Shown: positions 1-8,737 of the stretch, piece by piece
How positions within the stretch are numbered: position 1 is the stretch's first letter
Layout of the letters: the number at the start of each line of letters is the position of its first letter
Translations under genes and position numbers: made by a program
Source of the DNA: Nocardia cyriacigeorgica NBRC 100375
Lineage (GTDB): Bacteria; Actinomycetota; Actinomycetes; Mycobacteriales; Mycobacteriaceae
DNA length: 62,126 nucleotides
Direction of reading: 5' to 3'
NCBI RefSeq assembly: GCF_000308555.1
Contig: NZ_BAFY01000326.1
Span: forward strand, 1-62,126
Notes under the pieces: generated by a model
Told to the model about the DNA's origin: nothing
The model's database searches: none
Seen by the model: the letters and a program-made list of their open reading frames with translations, nothing else

Positions 1-54
1 GGCGGTGCGGATGGTGGCCTTGTCCTGGTCGGTCAGGGCGATGGTGGTGGTCAT
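1..54 (-). CDS. 5' end of a leftward gene, product unknown (partial)
   Basis: Only the first 18 codons lie inside the window. An ATG at 54 reading left opens a frame beginning MTTTIALTDQDKATIRTA, preceded by a plausible purine-rich ribosome site (gaggaa). It diverges from kshA, so the two may share the control region at 55-331. The fragment is too short to assign a family. Confidence 0.5.
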   Translation of the reverse strand, partial: MTTTIALTDQDKATIRTA

Positions 55-252
55 GTCGTGTTCCTCGTTTCGCTAGTGGCCCTGGAGGTTCGGGCCGTTT
101 CGTTCGATGAACACAATCTGCCCGGTCGCGCTGACACGGACCTGACGCCGTCCTGACAGCCTCGCTGACGCGCCACCGACATCAGTGTCGTGGCCGATGC
201 GTACTTTCCCGATCAGTGAACATCGACCGATCCGGGCGTATGCGAATCGTGT

Positions 253-266
253 TAGAACGTGTTCTC
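253..266. promoter_or_regulatory. KstR-type operator upstream of kshA
   Basis: TAGAACGTGTTCTC matches the KstR consensus TnnAACnnGTTnnA at every fixed base except the last (C for A). It sits about 65 bp before the kshA start. KstR is the TetR repressor of cholesterol catabolism in mycobacteria and rhodococci; binding here is inferred. Confidence 0.75.
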
Positions 267-331
267 GCCGTTCGATTGGCAGACATCAGCCTGCTGCCGC
301 GTTCGAACACACTTCCTCCAAGGAGGGTGCA

Positions 332-1483
332 ATGACACTTCTGCGATCAGACTCCGACATCCGCGAAATCGAGGCCGACTCCGCGCCTGCCCGCTTCGCG
401 CGAGGCTGGCACTGCCTTGGCCTCCTTCGCGATTTCGCCGACGGGAAGCCACATACCGTCGAAGCCTTCGGCACCAAGCTCGTCGTCTTCCGGGGAGCCG
501 GCGGCGGCAAGATCAATATCCTCGACGCCTACTGCCGCCACATGGGCGGTGATCTGTCCGAAGGCGAGGTCAAAGGCGATGAGATCGCCTGCCCGTTCCA
601 TGATTGGCGCTGGGGTGGCGACGGTCGCTCCAAGCAAATCCCCTACGCGCGCCGCGTTCCTCCCCTCGCCCGCACCCGGGAGTGGACCAGCCTGGAACAA
701 GACGGAATGCTGTTCGTCTGGCACGACCCGGAAGGCAAGCCCCCTACCGCAGAGGAGACCATCCCGCGTATCGAAGGCGCCGAGAGCGACGAGTGGACCG
801 ACTGGCATTGGTACACAACGATTGTCGACAACAACTGCCGCGAAATCATCGACAACGTCGTCGATATGGCGCACTTCTACTATGTACACGGCTCCCTGCC
901 GTCGTACTTCAAGAACGTCTTCGAGGGGCATATCGCCACCCAGTACTTCAAGAGCGAGGCTCGGGCGGACTTCGCGGCGCCGGAGGGGCAGCCGAAACTG
1001 CTCGGTTCCACCTCGGTCGCCTCGTATTACGGGCCCGCGTTCATGATCGACGACCTCACCTACCACTACGAGACCGGTGATCAGCAAACTGTGCTGCTGA
1101 ACTGCCACTACCCGGTCAGTGCCGACAAGTTCGTGCTGATGTACGGCATCATCGGTAAGAAGATGCCCGGTGTGCCCGAGGAGGTGGCGGTGCAGGCCGC
1201 GGTCGCGCTCGGCGACTACATCCGCCTCGGATTCGAACAGGACGTCGAGATCTGGCGGCACAAGGCTCGCATCGATAATCCGCTGCTGTGCGAGGAGGAT
1301 GGGCCGGTCTACCAGCTGCGTCGCTGGTACAACCAGTTCTATCTGGACCGTGCCGAGGTCACCCCCGAGATGGTGGACCGATTCGAACACGAACTCGACC
1401 TCTCCAGGGCTCAGGCGGTGTGGCGCAAGGAAGTAGCCGACAACATGGCTGGTCAGGCGAAGTCGACCGGATCACCGGCATGA
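332..1483 (+). CDS. kshA: 3-ketosteroid 9-alpha-hydroxylase oxygenase subunit KshA
   Basis: Rieske non-heme iron monooxygenase that, with reductase KshB, hydroxylates C9 of 3-ketosteroids such as androstadienedione and opens the sterol ring. The 383-aa reading starts at the ATG at 332, directly after AAGGAGG; in-frame upstream starts lack a ribosome site. The Rieske cluster is C68-x-H70 with C87-x2-H90. The mononuclear iron site is the N175..D178..H181..H186 region, at the usual KshA spacing. Length matches the family (about 385 aa). A KstR-type box precedes it and the stop overlaps the next gene (ATGA), so the two are co-translated. Confidence 0.93.
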   Translation: MTLLRSDSDIREIEADSAPARFARGWHCLGLLRDFADGKPHTVEAFGTKLVVFRGAGGGKINILDAYCRHMGGDLSEGEVKGDEIACPFHDWRWGGDGRSKQIPYARRVPPLARTREWTSLEQDGMLFVWHDPEGKPPTAEETIPRIEGAESDEWTDWHWYTTIVDNNCREIIDNVVDMAHFYYVHGSLPSYFKNVFEGHIATQYFKSEARADFAAPEGQPKLLGSTSVASYYGPAFMIDDLTYHYETGDQQTVLLNCHYPVSADKFVLMYGIIGKKMPGVPEEVAVQAAVALGDYIRLGFEQDVEIWRHKARIDNPLLCEEDGPVYQLRRWYNQFYLDRAEVTPEMVDRFEHELDLSRAQAVWRKEVADNMAGQAKSTGSPA

Positions 1484-1749
1484 CCACCGAACGCACCGAC
1501 AACCGACTCGACGACGTCCCCCTGCGACCTCTGCGTTGCCACGAGTGCGCCGCCCTAGTGTTGGTTCGCAAGAGCAGCCGAGCCCAGACGAGCCTGCAGT
1601 GGAACGCCGAAGCGCGCTCCGCCTGCTATGAATTGGCCGCGTCGCCGTCGTCGGGACCGGCACTGGCAGGATGTTCACGGATCCGGCATACGATCGATGC
1701 GGCGGTTGCCTCCGGGGAGCTGCACATCGTCGAATCACGATCGGCATAA
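1480..1749 (+). CDS. Small four-cysteine protein coupled to kshA
   Basis: An 89-aa soluble protein whose ATG overlaps the kshA stop by 4 bp. It has four cysteines at 20, 23, 49 and 65; the first two form a CxxC (CHEC), suggesting metal binding or a small redox module. A short protein next to kshA is, from memory, seen in relatives (Rv3527 follows kshA in M. tuberculosis), but I cannot confirm homology. The coupling suggests a role in KshA assembly or electron delivery; this is inference. Confidence 0.8.
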   Translation: MTTERTDNRLDDVPLRPLRCHECAALVLVRKSSRAQTSLQWNAEARSACYELAASPSSGPALAGCSRIRHTIDAAVASGELHIVESRSA

Positions 1750-2038
1750 AGGTTCGTGGGCCACGCTGTTCGGCCCCGCCACCCGTGTTCTGCGGCATTG
1801 GGAGACGATGGGCCTGTTCACCTGCCCGGCCATCCGCCAGATGGTGGCCGCGCTCATCGTTGATGCGTAGCCGCCGCGGATCCTCCAGGAATCTCGTTGA
1901 GCCCCGGTGCGTACGCCGTGCCGTAGGCGAGGAGCAGCGGGGAGCGCGGCGGCTTTCGATCGTGGGTGTTTGGTCGCCGGGATCGGTGGAATGCCCGATC
2001 GTGGGCCCGCCGGCCCGTGTCGCAGAAGGAGGATCTCC
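1750..2038. other. Intergenic stretch with a possible gene remnant
   Basis: No confident gene. One plus frame ending at 1870 reads a protein-like tail (around ATRVLRHWETMGLF) for about 40 codons, but has no credible start or ribosome site. It may be the end of a decayed gene or chance. A strong AAGGAGG at about 2027 belongs to the next gene. Confidence 0.25.
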
Positions 2039-2308
2039 ATGCTCGGAACAATTATCGGCGCGATCATCGTCGGACTCTTCGTTGGCGCGGTTGCGCGGCT
2101 GGTGATGCCGGGTAAGCAGAACATCGGTGTCATCATGACGATCCTGCTGGGTGTGATCGGCTCCTTCGCCGGCTCCTGGATCTCCTATCAGGTGGGGTAC
2201 TCCAACAGCAATGGTGGTTTCCAGATCATCCCGCTGGTGGTCGGCATCGTGGTCGCGGTCATTCTGATCGCCCTGTATCTGGCCGTCACAGGACGCCGCG
2301 TGCACTGA
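2039..2308 (+). CDS. GlsB/YeaQ/YmgE family membrane protein
   Basis: 89-aa integral membrane protein with about three hydrophobic helices and the family's opening pattern (MLGTIIGAIIVG, then RLVMPGKQN). This transglycosylase-associated family is linked to envelope or general stress in many bacteria; its activity is not defined. GAAGGAGG lies 6 bp before the ATG. It stands alone upstream of sigK. Confidence 0.85.
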   Translation: MLGTIIGAIIVGLFVGAVARLVMPGKQNIGVIMTILLGVIGSFAGSWISYQVGYSNSNGGFQIIPLVVGIVVAVILIALYLAVTGRRVH

Positions 2309-2670
2309 CTCGCGGCCTGGACCGAACCGCCGGTGCCCGGTCGGCTCACTGGTTTTCCCAGTAGCCCGGCCGGGCATCGGCCTGTCGGTGCCGAGGTACC
2401 CGCGTTCGGCGTCAGTTCCCCGGTGCGGATCTCGCCTCGATTCGCCATCGGACCAAACCGATCGCCCGGCCGTATCGAACCCCTCGCATGTATCGGCGAC
2501 TACTGCGGGCAGGCCCCGTCGAGCTACGCCGCATCGATAGGTATCAGCCGACAGCACCGGCCGACCATCGAGTAGCATCCTGCCCGGCGCCCGGCAGGAC
2601 CGGTCGGACGGGTCATTGCTGCGGCGCGCAACCGCCCTCGGGCACCCTCGACCCACGGAGACGGACAGCA
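2309..2670. other. Intergenic region upstream of sigK
   Basis: About 360 bp without a credible gene. It contains a loopless GC palindrome (GCCCGGCCGGGC, 2364-2375), perhaps part of a terminator for the GlsB-like gene, and presumably the sigK promoter. I could not pick out a convincing -35/-10 pair. Confidence 0.5.
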
Positions 2671-3324
2671 ATGGCGGACGGACCTCGCTTCGGCCAGCAG
2701 GAACCCGACCGCGAATCCGATCCGCCCGCCGCGTGCCCGGTGGCCGGGACGGGTGCGGAACAAGAACTCATGGTTCGGCTCGGCGGATACCTGGGACGCA
2801 TCGCCGACGGCGACCGTACGGCGTTCACCGAGCTGTACCGATCCACTCATGACCGGGTGTTCGGCCTCGCGCTGCGCATCCTGCGGCGACCTGCGGCGGC
2901 CGAAGAGGTCACCCAAGAGGTTTATCTCTACGTGTGGAATACCGCCGCGAAGTACGACCAGCGGCTGGCCAGCCCGATCGGCTGGCTGATGATGATCACC
3001 CATCGTCGAGCCGTCGACCGCGTCAGAACCGAAACCTCCTCGGCAACAAGAGACCTCGCGTACGGTCAACGCAATCTCGGTCGTGACCACGATACGGTCG
3101 CCGAGGCCGTCGGTCAGCGCGATGAGGAGCAGGCGGTGATCCGATGCCTGGAGACCCTGACCGATCGGCAACGTGAGACGGTAGCCCTCGCCTATTACGG
3201 TGGCCGGACGTATTCCGAAGTCGCGGACTACCTCGGCATACCGTTGTCGACGGTGAAAACCCGCATCCGTGACGGGCTCAAACGCCTGCAGAGCTGTTTG
3301 GCAGGAGCGGTGAGCGATGCCTGA
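2671..3324 (+). CDS. sigK: ECF RNA polymerase sigma factor, SigK-like
   Basis: 217-aa group IV sigma factor. Region 2 is seen around HDRVFGLALRILRRPAAAEE, with the WLMMITHRRAVDRVR core-binding/melting segment. Region 4 is the C-terminal HTH around ALAYYGGRTYSEVADYLGIP and STVKTRIRDGLKRL. The ATG at 2671 follows a GGAG-rich segment. It overlaps the downstream anti-sigma gene by 8 bp, the normal sigK-rskA arrangement. In M. tuberculosis SigK controls mpt70/mpt83; a fasciclin lipoprotein gene lies about 2.5 kb away here, supporting the SigK call over other ECF types. Confidence 0.88.
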   Translation: MADGPRFGQQEPDRESDPPAACPVAGTGAEQELMVRLGGYLGRIADGDRTAFTELYRSTHDRVFGLALRILRRPAAAEEVTQEVYLYVWNTAAKYDQRLASPIGWLMMITHRRAVDRVRTETSSATRDLAYGQRNLGRDHDTVAEAVGQRDEEQAVIRCLETLTDRQRETVALAYYGGRTYSEVADYLGIPLSTVKTRIRDGLKRLQSCLAGAVSDA

Positions 3325-4048
3325 AGATATGCCGCCCGGCGAGCTGGTCGATCTCGCCTACCCGTACGCGCTCGATGCCCTGCCCGATGCGGACAGGCGA
3401 GCGACCGAACGTCTGCTCGACGAGGCGGATGAGCGATCAGCGGCCGAATTCCGGGCCACGGTTCGATCCGTGCGCGAGACATTGGCGCGGATGGCCGTGA
3501 TCGATGCGGTGCCGGCGCCGCCGAGGGTCGAGACCGCGATATTGCAGGCCCTCGATGAGCAGCCGGCCACGGTCGAGGTGCTCTCCGAGCACGCCCACCG
3601 GGTACGACGGCTGCGTTGGCTGGCGGCAGCGGCCGCGGCGATCGTCGCTATTGCCGTCGGGGTGGGGGTTGCCGTTTCCATCGGCGGCGGCGAGGAGACG
3701 GCAGGGATCACGGCGCAAGAGGTTCTCGACGAGCCCGACACCCGCAGCCGGGTGGCCGAAGCATCCAACGGTGGGACGATGTGGGTCTTCGCGTCGCCGG
3801 GGTTGGCCGCCGCCGCGGTATCTTTCGACGATCTGCCGTCGCCGCCCGCCGGCAAGGTGTATCAGATGTGGCTGATTCCGGCTGACGGGCAACCGCTTTC
3901 GGCGGGAGTTCTGGATACCATCCCGACCCGGGGCTCCCCGCTCGTCGTGCGCATCGGTGACGCCTCGCAATTGGCGGTCACGGTCGAACCCGCCGGCGGC
4001 TCTCCCGCGCCCACCACCGACCCGGTCGCCGCTGTATCTCTGGGTTGA
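3317..4048 (+). CDS. rskA: Anti-sigma-K factor RskA
   Basis: 243-aa single-pass membrane protein. The cytoplasmic N-terminus (about 1-95), beginning with an acidic helical segment (LVDLAYPYALDALPD), would bind SigK. A transmembrane helix follows at about 98-120, then an extracytoplasmic RskA domain (MWVFASPGL, GKVYQMWLIP). Release of SigK in this family is by regulated proteolysis under redox signals. Translationally coupled to sigK by an 8-bp overlap and convergent with the molybdoenzyme gene 32 bp beyond. Confidence 0.9.
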   Translation: MPEDMPPGELVDLAYPYALDALPDADRRATERLLDEADERSAAEFRATVRSVRETLARMAVIDAVPAPPRVETAILQALDEQPATVEVLSEHAHRVRRLRWLAAAAAAIVAIAVGVGVAVSIGGGEETAGITAQEVLDEPDTRSRVAEASNGGTMWVFASPGLAAAAVSFDDLPSPPAGKVYQMWLIPADGQPLSAGVLDTIPTRGSPLVVRIGDASQLAVTVEPAGGSPAPTTDPVAAVSLG

Positions 4049-4080
4049 CCCTGGGAAAGCCGGGCCCGTGGGCTTGCTGC

Positions 4081-5649
4081 TCAGGCCACCGTCACCGCGA
4101 CGGAGTGCCAACCGGTGGCGCCATCCGGGATCGGCCGTACGCGCTGGTCGGTCTGCCGCTGCCCGGTGGCGTCTGTCGCCCGCACCCGCAGGGTGTGCCT
4201 TCCGGGTTCCGCATCCCATCGCCAGGTCCATTGCCGCCAAGTGTCTGCCGAGTACTCGGGGACCAGGCAGGCCGGAGCCCATGGCTGGTCATCGACTTGG
4301 ACCTCGACCATGGCGATGCCACGCTGTTGCGCCCACGCCACCCCCGCCACCATCGTCGGTCCGGCCGCCACGGTCGCGAACGCACTGGGCGTGTCTATCC
4401 GCGAGGCCACCTTGATCGGGGCGCGTTCGGCCCAGCCGCGAGCGGTCCAGTATGCCGTCGCTTCGTCGAAACGGGTGATTTCCAGGTCCACAACCCATTT
4501 GGTCGCGGAGACGAAGCCGTACAGTCCGGGGACGACCAGGCGTGCCGGGTACCCGTGCTCGAGTGGTAGCGGTTCGCCGTTCATGCCGACCGCGAGGAGG
4601 GCATCCCGTCCGTCGGTAATCGCCGCGATCGGGGTCCCGGCGGTGAATCCGTCGGCGCTGCGCGAGAGCAACATGTCCGCTTCGGGTGCGACGCCGGCCG
4701 CGGAGAGCAGCTCGACCAGGGAGTATCCGGTCCACACCGCATTGCCCGCGAGGTCCCCACCCACCTCGTTGGAGACACAGGTCAGGGTGATCATCTTCTC
4801 CACCGCGGTGAACTTCTCGAGGTCTGTCATCGAGAACTCGACGGTCCGGGCGACTCGGCCATGGATGCGCAGCCGCCAGTCGTCGCGGGTGACGGTAGGG
4901 ATTCGTAATGCGGTGTCGATGCGGTAGAACCGGTCGTTGGCAGTCACGAAGGGAGTGAGTCCGGGCACCGGCGGGTCGGTCCCCGGTGGCGGCGGCGCCG
5001 CGGTTGTCTGCGGTTTCGGCAGCCGGAAGGCCGCGCGGTCGGCGGTGATCGCGCGCAGGCGCTGGCCGAGCCACTGTCCGGTCGCCACCGCGCCGGCCGC
5101 GACGACGGCCGCACCGCCGGTCAGGATCAAGAACCGGCGTCGCGAAAGGTCGGCCCGCCCGGCCCCGGACCGGGGCGCGCGGCTGATCAGCACCCGCAGG
5201 GTGACGATTCCCGCGGCAACACCGAGAACGGTCGGGATCACGTCTGTCGTCGCGGCGTCCGGTCGTTGCAGCACGACGATGCCGACCGCGATACCCAGCA
5301 CACCGAGGGCCGCGCTTCCCCACGGCCGATGGCGCTCGAGGAGCCCGATGGCAATCGCCAGCGCCGAGATCACGAGGGCCATCGACAAGAAGAGGACTTG
5401 TTTGTCGCGGGTACCGAACTGTTCGATGGCGAACTCGCGCAACGGTTCCGGTGTGCGATCGACGACGGTGGAACCGACCGCGAGGAAGGGGGCTGCCGCG
5501 GGATTCGTCACTGCGGCGAGGAGCTCTGCCACACCGAGCACGACCGCGGTAGCGGCCGCTCCCGCGAGTGCTGCCGCGGTCTTTCCCGGGGGTCTCGGCG
5601 GTGACGGCGCGCTCGGGGCCGGACGGTTCGGGTCGTGCGTGGGGTCCAT
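4081..5649 (-). CDS. Membrane-anchored sulfite oxidase-type molybdopterin oxidoreductase
   Basis: 522 aa. The N-terminal third has about four or five hydrophobic helices, followed by an internal SRRRF twin-Arg-like motif before another hydrophobic stretch. The C-terminal half is the sulfite oxidase fold: the Moco domain with the likely molybdenum-ligand Cys in MITLTCVSNEVGG, and a C-terminal dimerization-type domain with conserved Trp residues (RQWTWRWDAE). Substrate unknown. It faces outward and lies between rskA and the fasciclin lipoprotein, so it may belong to the SigK-linked envelope redox group; that link is positional inference. Confidence 0.85.
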   Translation of the reverse strand: MDPTHDPNRPAPSAPSPPRPPGKTAAALAGAAATAVVLGVAELLAAVTNPAAAPFLAVGSTVVDRTPEPLREFAIEQFGTRDKQVLFLSMALVISALAIAIGLLERHRPWGSAALGVLGIAVGIVVLQRPDAATTDVIPTVLGVAAGIVTLRVLISRAPRSGAGRADLSRRRFLILTGGAAVVAAGAVATGQWLGQRLRAITADRAAFRLPKPQTTAAPPPPGTDPPVPGLTPFVTANDRFYRIDTALRIPTVTRDDWRLRIHGRVARTVEFSMTDLEKFTAVEKMITLTCVSNEVGGDLAGNAVWTGYSLVELLSAAGVAPEADMLLSRSADGFTAGTPIAAITDGRDALLAVGMNGEPLPLEHGYPARLVVPGLYGFVSATKWVVDLEITRFDEATAYWTARGWAERAPIKVASRIDTPSAFATVAAGPTMVAGVAWAQQRGIAMVEVQVDDQPWAPACLVPEYSADTWRQWTWRWDAEPGRHTLRVRATDATGQRQTDQRVRPIPDGATGWHSVAVTVA

Positions 5650-5819
5650 AGCGCCCTCGTATCGAAATCTGACGAGAAAGTGGTCGAGTACGTCCTGTGG
5701 TCACCGCCGAGTGCCTCCATCGCCGGGGTGGCGAGCACCTCGGTTGGGCTCTCCACCCGGCGATGAAGGTGCGCGGTCAGGCCGGCGGGCTCCGCAGCAA
5801 GCGTATGCGCGACACCAGG

Positions 5820-6473
5820 TCAGGCGGGAGGCATCAAGACGCCGTCGATCATGTATACCGTCGCGTTGGCGGTGGACACTCCGCCGCAGATGACCGACGC
5901 GTTGCCGACCTTGATGTCGTCGCCGGAGCGGGTGACGTTCACCTTGCTTCCTTGCACTGTCGTCTGTTCGCCCGCGATATCGGACGGCGCGATCCGGCCG
6001 GGGACGACGTGGTAGGTCAAGATGGTGGTGAGGGTGTCGGCGTCGGTTCCGAGCGACTCGATGGTGGCTGGATCGATTGTCGCGAAGGCGGCGTCGACCG
6101 GTGCGAACACGGTGAACTCACCGCCATTGAGCGTATCGACGAGATTGACCTGCGGGTTCAGCTGCCCGGACACGGCCTTGACCAACGTCGTCAGCATCGG
6201 GTTGTTCGACGCCGCCACCGTCACCGGGTCCTGTGCCATGCCACTGACCGATCCTGCGCCGCTGGGCAGTTGTGCGGCGTAGTCATCACATCCTGGGCCG
6301 ACCAGATCTGCCGCGGCGGCGTCGGCGGTGGGCTCGTTGGTCTGCATCGCGGGCGACGACGTCGTCGTGGCAGGAGATGATTCGCTTGACGAATCGTCTC
6401 CGCATGCCGACGCGCCGAGCAATGCCACGGCCGAAATCGCCGCGATCGCGAGGGTGCTGCGAGTGGTTCTCAT
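5820..6473 (-). CDS. Fasciclin-domain lipoprotein, MPT83/MPT70-like
   Basis: 217 aa from the ATG at 6473, chosen because GAAAGAG is 9 bp upstream; an ATG at 6482 directly abuts that ribosome site. An N-terminal signal ends in a lipobox-like GASAC, then a Ser/Thr-rich linker. A single FAS1 domain follows with its typical motifs (FTVFAPVDAAF, TILTYHVVPG, NATVYMIDGVLMPP). MPT70/83 relatives are surface proteins regulated by SigK. Clustering with sigK-rskA in one 4.5-kb stretch is notable because the loci are far apart in M. tuberculosis. Confidence 0.9.
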   Translation of the reverse strand: MRTTRSTLAIAAISAVALLGASACGDDSSSESSPATTTSSPAMQTNEPTADAAAADLVGPGCDDYAAQLPSGAGSVSGMAQDPVTVAASNNPMLTTLVKAVSGQLNPQVNLVDTLNGGEFTVFAPVDAAFATIDPATIESLGTDADTLTTILTYHVVPGRIAPSDIAGEQTTVQGSKVNVTRSGDDIKVGNASVICGGVSTANATVYMIDGVLMPPA

Positions 6474-6647
6474 CGGGTTCATCTCTTTCGGTTCGACGAC
6501 CTGGACGGTCGTTCAGTTCGTATCTGCCGTACGGAGTTCGTCTTGCGATCGAGGCCGGACGGGTCGGGTCGTGATCGAATTCCATGACCATCCACTGGGG
6601 CCTGCACCGCGCATGCCGCCGAGGCCCGAGCCGGCGTTGCTCGGTCG

Positions 6648-7667
6648 CTATCCGAGACCGACTGTGCGAGCCAGGAACGGCCACGAGCGGTGCAGGTCGT
6701 CCTCCCAATAGCCCCAGGAGTGGGTGCCCACCGGCCGATCATCGAAGGTGACCGGGATATCGAGCGCACGCAGCCGGTCGGTCAGGTTCACCGTGCAGAA
6801 GCGGACCGCGGCCTCGATCGGCGCGCCGAAGGCGATCTGAACCGGAAGCGGGATACGTCCTTCCGCCACCCGGCGATCCGCCGGGGTGTCGTGTGGTGCG
6901 GCCGGGATGCCGCTGCCCGAGCTCAGGTAGAGCGCTGTCCCGCGCAGTTTCTCCGCGTTGAGCAGTGGATCGTTCGCGCGCCACAGCGGGCCGTTGCGCG
7001 GGCCCCACATGTTCTCGACGCTTCGCGCGCCACTCCAGTTCTCCACCGTGATACGGACGAACTCTTGTCCGATCGGATCGGATGTCTGCGCGCAACCGCT
7101 GTAGGCGGCGACACCGTGCCAGAACCCGGGCTTGGCGATGGCGAGGTTCAGGACCGAGGTGCCGCTCATGGATACGCCGGCAAGCACACGTTTTCCGCTG
7201 GCACCGAGATATCGCTCGATCACCGGCGGCAGCTCCTCGTTGAGGAAGGTCTGCCAGGCGTTGCGGCCGAGGACGGGATCGTCGTGTACCCAGTCGGTGT
7301 AGTAGGAGCCGGCTCCGCCGATCGGCATGACGACGTTGATCGTCTTGTCGCGCAGGAAAGCCATCGCGTCGGTCTGCGCGTCCCAGCCGCTCTCGTTCGG
7401 GCCGCCCTGGGATCCGTTGAGCAGGTACAACGTCGGCCGCGGCGTCGCCGGGTCGGCGGCACGGAGTACCCGCACCGGAATGGGCCGGCCCATGGCCGCC
7501 GAGTAGACCATGACGTCGAACTCACGGCTGTTCACCTGATTCGCGGACACGATGCCGGGAATCTCCGGTGCAGCGGCTCCGGTGCCGGCCACGCCCGCCG
7601 AGGCCACGGCAGCCAGCATGCCGGCCAATGCCCACCGCAGGATTGTCGTTCGCGTCGATCGTGCCAT
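6648..7667 (-). CDS. Secreted antigen 85/mycolyltransferase-family esterase
   Basis: 339-aa alpha/beta hydrolase with a signal peptide (about 1-33, cleavage near GAAAPEI). The nucleophile Ser is in GVSMSGTS and a late His is in GTHSWGYW, as in the Ag85/EstD-like family. YLLNGSQGG provides the oxyanion region. Such proteins transfer mycolates to trehalose or arabinogalactan or act as secreted esterases; which applies is not decidable here. The ATG at 7667 is preceded two codons earlier by an alternative GTG. Confidence 0.85.
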   Translation of the reverse strand: MARSTRTTILRWALAGMLAAVASAGVAGTGAAAPEIPGIVSANQVNSREFDVMVYSAAMGRPIPVRVLRAADPATPRPTLYLLNGSQGGPNESGWDAQTDAMAFLRDKTINVVMPIGGAGSYYTDWVHDDPVLGRNAWQTFLNEELPPVIERYLGASGKRVLAGVSMSGTSVLNLAIAKPGFWHGVAAYSGCAQTSDPIGQEFVRITVENWSGARSVENMWGPRNGPLWRANDPLLNAEKLRGTALYLSSGSGIPAAPHDTPADRRVAEGRIPLPVQIAFGAPIEAAVRFCTVNLTDRLRALDIPVTFDDRPVGTHSWGYWEDDLHRSWPFLARTVGLG

Positions 7668-7836
7668 TTTCACTGGCGAGCCCCTTCGGCTGCGGGATGA
7701 CGGATCATCGTCGAAATTCACAGCAGGGGATTCGTGTCGCCGATGCTGCCGGTTTGGTGCGGACCGAGCCTTCATGGCCGAGTGGGCACGCGTGATCCGC
7801 TGCGGCCGTCCCGGCAGGACGGCCGCAGCGGTGGTG

Positions 7837-8256
7837 CTACAGCGCGAGCAGGGCTCGCCTTCCGGCATGCGAATCAGCCAGGGGCCGAACCGCTATGCGC
7901 ATCAGCGCCAGGGCGTTGTCGTCGCCGGCGATGCGGTTCGAGCGCACGGCGCCACAGGCGAGGCAGTGGTGGATGAGCGCCCACTCACCGCTGTCGCGCA
8001 CCGAGACGCTGATCGCCGTCATCCGGCCCCGGCAGGACTCGGCTCTGTCGCCGGGACGCCGGCCGTCGACGTGCCGGCTGGTCAAGCATTGCGGACAGTG
8101 GTTGCGATGTGCGGTGCCCGGTGCGACAAGGGGCACATCGAACCGGCAATGCAGACAGCGGAAGGTGCCCGCCGGCGATCCGGTGTGCGTTGCGTGAAGC
8201 ACGTCCTTGGTGCGCTGCCGGCGTTGTCGCGTGGTGTTTTTTCGCGGCATCACCAT
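7837..8256 (-). CDS. RNHCP-domain zinc-ribbon protein (second of a pair)
   Basis: 139 aa. Shows the RNHCP domain: a CxxC knuckle (FRCLHCRFDV), the signature HRNHCPQCLTSRHVD, a CxGRM segment and a second knuckle (HHCLACG) followed by a conserved GDDN. It has a basic N-terminal tail rich in Arg. Biochemical role is unknown; the knuckles imply zinc and possibly nucleic-acid binding. It lies 4 bp after a paralogue in the same operon. Confidence 0.85.
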   Translation of the reverse strand: MVMPRKNTTRQRRQRTKDVLHATHTGSPAGTFRCLHCRFDVPLVAPGTAHRNHCPQCLTSRHVDGRRPGDRAESCRGRMTAISVSVRDSGEWALIHHCLACGAVRSNRIAGDDNALALMRIAVRPLADSHAGRRALLAL

Positions 8257-8260
8257 GTCC

Positions 8261-8638
8261 TCACAGCTCGCTGAAGACTTCGAGCGGGAAGGGAGGTTCG
8301 GCGAGCGGCCGGACAGCCATGCGCATCAGGATCAGCTGATTGTCATCGGTCGCGACCTGATGCAGCGATAGTTCGCCGCACCGCACGCATCGGTGCACGA
8401 TGGCCCACTGCCCGGTTCGCAATGCCGCGATGGACAGGGGAGCCATCCGGCCACCGCACTCGGAGCGGCCGCCTTCGCGATGGTCGACGGTATGCCGGGA
8501 ATGAAGGCAGCTCGGGCAGTGATTGCGCCTGCTGTCGTCGGTCGCGAGTTCGGTGACTACCAGCCCGCATCTGAGGCAGGTGAAAGTGCCGGTCCGTTGT
8601 GCTGGACTCGGGTTGTTGTGTGTGGTGGTGTCGGACAC
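8261..8638 (-). CDS. RNHCP-domain zinc-ribbon protein (first of a pair)
   Basis: 125 aa, paralogous to the gene at 7837-8256 across the whole domain: FTCLRCG knuckle, RRNHCPSCLHSRHTVD signature, ECGGRMAP, HRCVRCGEL and a DDNQLILMRMAVRPLA tail. Tandem duplication is likely. The N-terminus is polar rather than Arg-rich, so the copies have diverged mainly there. A large palindrome lies 70 bp upstream. Confidence 0.87.
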   Translation of the reverse strand: MSDTTTHNNPSPAQRTGTFTCLRCGLVVTELATDDSRRNHCPSCLHSRHTVDHREGGRSECGGRMAPLSIAALRTGQWAIVHRCVRCGELSLHQVATDDNQLILMRMAVRPLAEPPFPLEVFSEL

Positions 8639-8708
8639 CCGGAAGCTCCTGACTGAGACGAGGAAAGTAACAGCGAGAGCCGGCCGAGTGCGCCTCGGGG
8701 ATAGCGCG

Positions 8709-8737
8709 TTATCGAGCAGGCCGGGCCTGGTCGATAA
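8709..8737. repeat. 29-bp near-perfect palindrome, nested in a wider inverted repeat
   Basis: Arms TTATCGA...TCGATAA enclose CAGGCC-g-GGCCTG; only the centre and one flanking pair break symmetry. A second arm pair (8684-8696 and 8756-8768, 12 of 13 matching) encloses it. It lies between the leftward TetR gene and the leftward RNHCP pair, so it could terminate the former or regulate the latter. Confidence 0.7.

Noticed and set aside
347..1390. 347-codon minus frame opposite kshA
   Set aside because: Shadow of kshA, whose Rieske and iron ligands are all present.
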